NCBI GenBank assembly: GCA_020650975.1
Contig: JAIPMN010019838.1
Coordinates: forward strand, 1 to 32,230
Source of the DNA: Apostichopus californicus
Taxonomy: Eukaryota; Echinodermata; Holothuroidea; Aspidochirotida; Stichopodidae
Direction of reading: 5' to 3'
Length of the DNA: 32,230 nt
Part shown: positions 24,201 through 30,200 of the stretch, one piece after another
Layout: every line of letters begins with the position of its first letter
How positions within the stretch are numbered: the first letter of the stretch is position 1
Made by a program: the position numbers and the translations under genes
Notes under the pieces: generated by a model
The model's input: the letters and a program-made list of their open reading frames with translations, nothing else
Databases searched by the model: none
Told to the model about the DNA's origin: nothing

Positions 24201-27200
24201 TGACGATTTGGATGGAAATGGGAAATTCACAATTTGTAAGTGAGAATGTTCTAAATTGCTATAAACTCTTGTAAACTCAAAATAGAGTCATTTTATTCAG
24301 ACTCAGGAGAAAAGAAAGTGATTATAAATGAAGAATTTTAAAACTGACTGAAGCTTTCATCTTTCAGATCTACATTAATAACACAAATGGACTTACTTTT
24401 CACATCCAAATTAAGACTTTCTGCTTTCTTCCTTAGCTCCATCATTCTCTGTTCCCTCTCCTCTTGGGTCATCTGTTTGGCAGCATCTCGTAGATCGTCG
24501 CTTCCTTTGTCCATCATGATGCTCAGGAGTATCTCCCTCTCTGCTCTATGATATTTCAGCACTTCTTGGAGGACTGCTAAGCGCCATGCCATCATATCAC
24601 CTGCAAATTAAGTCCACAAAGGGGGGGCAAAATTACCACAAAAACATACTTAGCACCAGAAGGTGTTATATTATCTGCAGATTGGTGAATTTTGTAGCTG
24701 ACTATTGTCCCCTGTTTTTTATATTTATTTTAGCAAAAAAAACAATTTACTTTTTTTTGTAGTTGTAGTAATTCTTCTACTTTTTTGTCATTCTAGTAAT
24801 TTTTTAATTTTTAATTTAATTGCAATTTTGTCATTTTAAGTCTTTTCCTTTTTTTACTTTAAGTTTCTATTTTCCTGATTTCCATGTGAAATCTATCAAC
24901 ACTTCCCATAGCAAATCTTCATCAGGCATAAATAGTATCCCTCCCCTCTCCCCACCTCCCCCCCTCCTCCACAAAAAAAAATGAATGAATGAATAAATAC
25001 ACTATTACAATTCACACCAAGATGAACATCTATATTCATCAATCGATAAATCCAAACAAACAGGCTAGAAAATAGGTAACAAATTCATATGTGAAATATC
25101 ATCCAATAAGAACATAAACCTTTCTTCCTCTCACCCAAATAAAATGTCTTAAATTTCTTCTTCTTATCCCCCCCCCCCCCGCCAAAAGTGAAAAATTTCT
25201 AACCTTTCTTTGGAAGAACTTTGTCTTCCTTGTCCAATGGCTCTGCCAAGTTCGCCTCTCTCACAGACTGACGTATCCGGAATCTTTCAACAGCTAGTTT
25301 ATTGTAGCGTCTCTGGTCAGATTTTAAACTGATTTAAAAATGAGAATAAGGGAAAAGAAGAAACCAGTGAGTAAATAAAATTTAAAAAAATGAAATCAGA
25401 GATTACAATCATTACTATTAACATTTATCAAAATGGTATTTGGAAGAATACAGCAACAATCCTGATCTAATATCTGTAGGATGTTACTTTTCAATTAATA
25501 AGAGAAAAAGATCAAATATTGTACAAGATATGTTCTTTCATTTTTTCTTTTAATATTTTGCAACTCTGAGCAGTATTTTGAGTTATATTTGATCCCCTTT
25601 TTGGGTATTAGCTAATATGTTAATCACCGCAAAAAATGTAGTTTATTAGTCCAAAGATAAAAAAAGAAACTGAACTAGTCGAGATTTATTTCAAATGATG
25701 AAACATGAATTTTTCCAATTTGTTTGCTTTGACATGTGATTATTAATACCTTAGGTGATGAAATGCTGAAACCCAGATATAACCACAATTGACTTGCTTT
25801 ATTAACTTTAATTTGGCCAATAAATTAAAAACAAAATCTTAACGTTATCAATTCCAATCTTACTTCCAGTAACACCCAATAGGCTCTACGTAAACTTGTC
25901 AAAACAAGTCCACTAAAGCTAGATGATATAAACAAGAAAATTCCAGTTCAAGGTTTCATAATATGCACAACTTTGATTAAATCTAACTTAATTGCATCAA
26001 CCATTGTGTTATTAAAACCTGAATGTAGTATATACTTTCCCATCACCCTTCCACCCACACCCCCCACTCCCTACCCTTAGCCCACCTCCGTCTATGGGGA
26101 GATACATACTGAAGACACCTTGTTATCAGCGACCTTCAAAATAATACTTAATACTTCCAAATTCATTTGAAGAGAAGAAAAAGTGGGAGAGTGGCTAAGT
26201 TGGATCTATTGCAACATTCTAGTGAGTAATACTCAGTAGGTTTGGCAAAACTGTCCACCAAATTCAAAAAAGCCAATTTAAGGCCAACACCTCTCAAATC
26301 CTCCTTGATAGATTAAATGTATTAATACTTCATCTACCTCTTCTCCCAATTCAGTTTGCCCCTTTCAGCTAACCCAACCACCAGGGCACTCTCGGTAAAA
26401 TCCAGAGCTTGTTGAGCTCTCATCCTCTCCAGGTGTAACCTCAGCTGCAATTCCATCTTCTCCGATTGAGTGGCCTTCTCGGTTCCATCACCGTTAATCA
26501 TGGCCAATATTATATCCAGCTCTCTATCCGACCTCAACTGCAGGTCGGACAGCAAATCCCCGGCCGTAAGCTCATCATCCGAATCTGAAATAAATAAATA
26601 ATATTCCATATTTGCAAACCTTTTTGTTCAAACTGAAAACAAAGAAAGAAGTTAATTCTTCTAAAGTTAAAAACTTGAAGTTAAAGGCTTAGTTCTTGTA
26701 TCAAGGCAAGACCTTTTCAAACGATTTAAAGACGATTAATGGAAATTGGTAACTTGTCATACCCTCACACCCAAGTGTGCATAAATCAACAGTGGCTCCC
26801 GGGGCAATACAGTGCACCTCCTCTATGTGATCCCCAGGGGACCACCCATAGGGTGCAGCCAAAAACCGGCGCATGCGACTATGTTTACGAGTTACTTCGC
26901 AGGCTCTCTTAACGTTGGATGGAGCTACGAATTGCTAGAAAATTACTTTATATATACGTATTTCAAAGAAATACGTTGGACTGTAACTGGGAACACTATT
27001 GCCTTGGTAATAATTTATTTTGATTTTTCTATTAGGTCACTTTGACTTGACACAATTTTTAAGGCTTTCCTTCTATCATTTTACCCTGCATACAATTACA
27101 AATATGTCATATACAGTATCGAATATAAGATACGTTATATGAATTATCAACAACATCACATCTTTTCGTTAAGAATACAAAAGTCAAAATACTGCTTTCA

Positions 27201-30200
27201 CTATCATGCCTCTTATATGCTTCAATTAAAATCCCTGTTCTTACAAAAAAGCTGAAACATTCTGTCCCAGTGTTAAATGTCCATAACAAGATTCCTTGAA
27301 AACATCCAGTTAAACAAATTTGAAGAAAATGCAGCAATGGTAGTAAAAATAATATCTTGAAAGCTCTTTTGCAAACTTAACCACATTAGAATTCAAGGAG
27401 TTGCTACTTATTAGTTATTTAGTTAATTAGTAATTAGTTTGTTTATGTAGGACTTTTCTTCAGCTGGCTCTCTGATTTAATAAATGGATTTCATGTTAAC
27501 CTGAATCACTCTCCGAATCTGAGTCCAGTTTCCCTTCTGCTTTTCTTGTCGCCAACTTCTCTTGAATTTGCTTCTGTTTCAATATTCTCAGATTGCCAAC
27601 TAGTCTGGGGAAAGATTCTTTGTTCTGTGGGGCAAGATAAAAATTTTATTCGTTTTATTTTTGTATGTAAACTTCTTGCTATACTCTCTTGCATCCCGAG
27701 AAACTGTTGGCATATGGTATGATCACTATAACAGTGGTGAAGGCTGCCGCCATTATCATTCCACTGCTAACACCTGACCTGGGACCCGCCATATAGATTC
27801 TAAATATATCTTGTCATCATTAAACTGAGGGTTTAACTTATGACAGAGTAGAAGCAGTCAAACCTAACTGGTTCTATGTGTAAAAGAAACACCAGGAATG
27901 TCACTGTATTCACTCCCTTCTATTCATAATAGAATGACCCAAACATAGGAAAACCACATTTGTTTCAAGTGGGCTGATTCAAATGATGAATTGATGTAAC
28001 TGAATACAGAGGTAAAAAAAAAAAACATAAAAAAAACAGGCATTGAAACAATTTTTAGTTCATTGGCCTGACTAGTCAACTTTCATTTCAAATAATACAG
28101 AAAAAAAAACATTATCAAAAATATTTTGCATGTGATCAATAATATCATGAGAAACAATTTTTGGGTGATAAATTTTTTGGACAAAGCAGACTACTTAATT
28201 AACACAGCAAATAAATTTAGAAAGAAGTCCTAATTAGTTTGGCTAAAATTGCAATCCTAATGTTTATTATACTGGGTATTGTTTTTTGTATCATTCTTTT
28301 TCCTGACCTTCAAAACAGATGCAAACATCTGTTCTACATCCTCCAGGTCGCCGTCTTGTCGGAGTTCTCTCTCCTCTAGTTTCTTCTTCACTATCTGCCT
28401 GTGCTTCTCTTCATCAGTCATCCGCCAGATGGAAGTTAATCCATACTGGTTCACCAACATCTCTAGGAACAGTTTCTCTCTTTTGAGGAAAAAGAAAGAA
28501 AAGTAGATTGTGATTGGATGAAAGCCAGGCTAAAGACTCATCAGGAATAATACTATGGAGGCGGGGGGAGGCGGGGGAGGGGAGATTTTCAACCACTGAC
28601 AGTTTGTCTAGCTGTATAAATCGATAATCACAAAATGTTTGAAGTTTCTGACTTTTTTGTTCTATCAAGATCTGAGAAGAAGAATTGTATCATGGGATAT
28701 TTTTGTGCATTACAGAAGAACTTTGAATGAGATGAATTGGAACAACAAACAACAACATTTCGAATACAAGAAAACTGATTTGATTTGACAAATGTGTTCT
28801 TTATGAATAAATTTTATAACATTTTTGACAGAATTTCACTTGAAACTTCAAACAAGTTAACGTTAACTATCAAAGTAGACATACACAGCTTAAAAGCTGT
28901 GACTGTAAATTTTGCTGATAGTGACTGCTTAACCATGTATTGAATCACATAACTAGTGTAGAGGTACATTGAAGTTACATATTTGTCCTGTAACAGCTTC
29001 AAACATGACCTAACTTGGGTGCGAATGTTTGATTTATTTTATTCTTCTTTGTTTCACACTTTAGCAATGATTCAAAGATAAAATTGCACTGAGAGAATGC
29101 TGAACCATGTATTGCAAACACATGACAACTCTGTCGAAGCATACGTACCTTAAAGTTTCGTATTTGTCCTGCAACAGTTGTGCAATCTCCTTTTCTTCAT
29201 CAGAGAGATGGAAAGTCCCAAAGAAAATGGCCGAGATATTATCCAACCACTCCTCCACCCAAGCAGCATGTTCGTGTTGCCAGATGACAAATAACTCTTT
29301 ACAACTCTAACGATGATCGATAGAAAAAACGAGAAAAAAATCCAAATGACTCCGAAACAGTTACTCTCTGATTTATTCATCCAAATATCCTAACTTGTTT
29401 GATTTAATAATCTTCACCAGCGGGAAGGTGTATGGAGTGAAACAGTTGGAATTTTTAATACTAATCTAATTGCATTTTTATTGATCAGTCAATTAAAAAT
29501 ATTTATAAAATGGCAAATAAGCTGTTAGAGTCTTGCTATTTTGACTTTGACTTCTATTTTTCTGATGGAATACTTCATGCAGCATGATGCCAGTTATACA
29601 TATACATGTTGATAAGATAAAGCTGTAGGCCTTTGTGAAAAACAAAAGAAATGTTATGATATTGTTGCCTCTGTTGTATTCTCATCAACATCAAAATGGT
29701 CTGCTATCAAACAGACAATATGGCACATGATATCTATGTAATATAAATGTTGACCACAAGACAAATACATGATTTTTTTTATTGTTTTTTGGCAAAGTTT
29801 TACCAATAAGTTTATGTTTGAGTTCTAACCAATGAATTAATTTCAAAGTCGTACCAAAAATACGACGACAACAATAGCATCAAGCAACTAGTACCCCATC
29901 CACAGTAATCCCACATTCGGCAAGTCATTTTACATTCAGCATGTAATCTCACGTTCGGTATGTAATCGTACATTCAGCATGTAATCTCACATTCGGTGTG
30001 TAATCGTACATTCAGCATGTAATCTCACATTTAGTATGTAATCGTACATTCAGCATGTAATCTCACATTCGGTATGTAATCGTACATTCAGCATGTAATC
30101 TCACATTCGGTATGTAATCGTACATTCAGCATGTAATCTCACATTTGGTATGTAATCGTACATTCAGCATGTAAGTTCATTCTTCAAGCATGTAATTTTA

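Noticed and set aside
27501..27604. Shorter E5 using the CCCCAG|ACTAG acceptor
   Set aside because: Its phase does not match the E4 donor, and phase-0 reading hits a stop. The upstream CCCCACAG|AAC acceptor fits both.
29933..30175. CRISPR array
   Set aside because: The repeats are contiguous with no unique spacers, and the window is from a eukaryotic genome.
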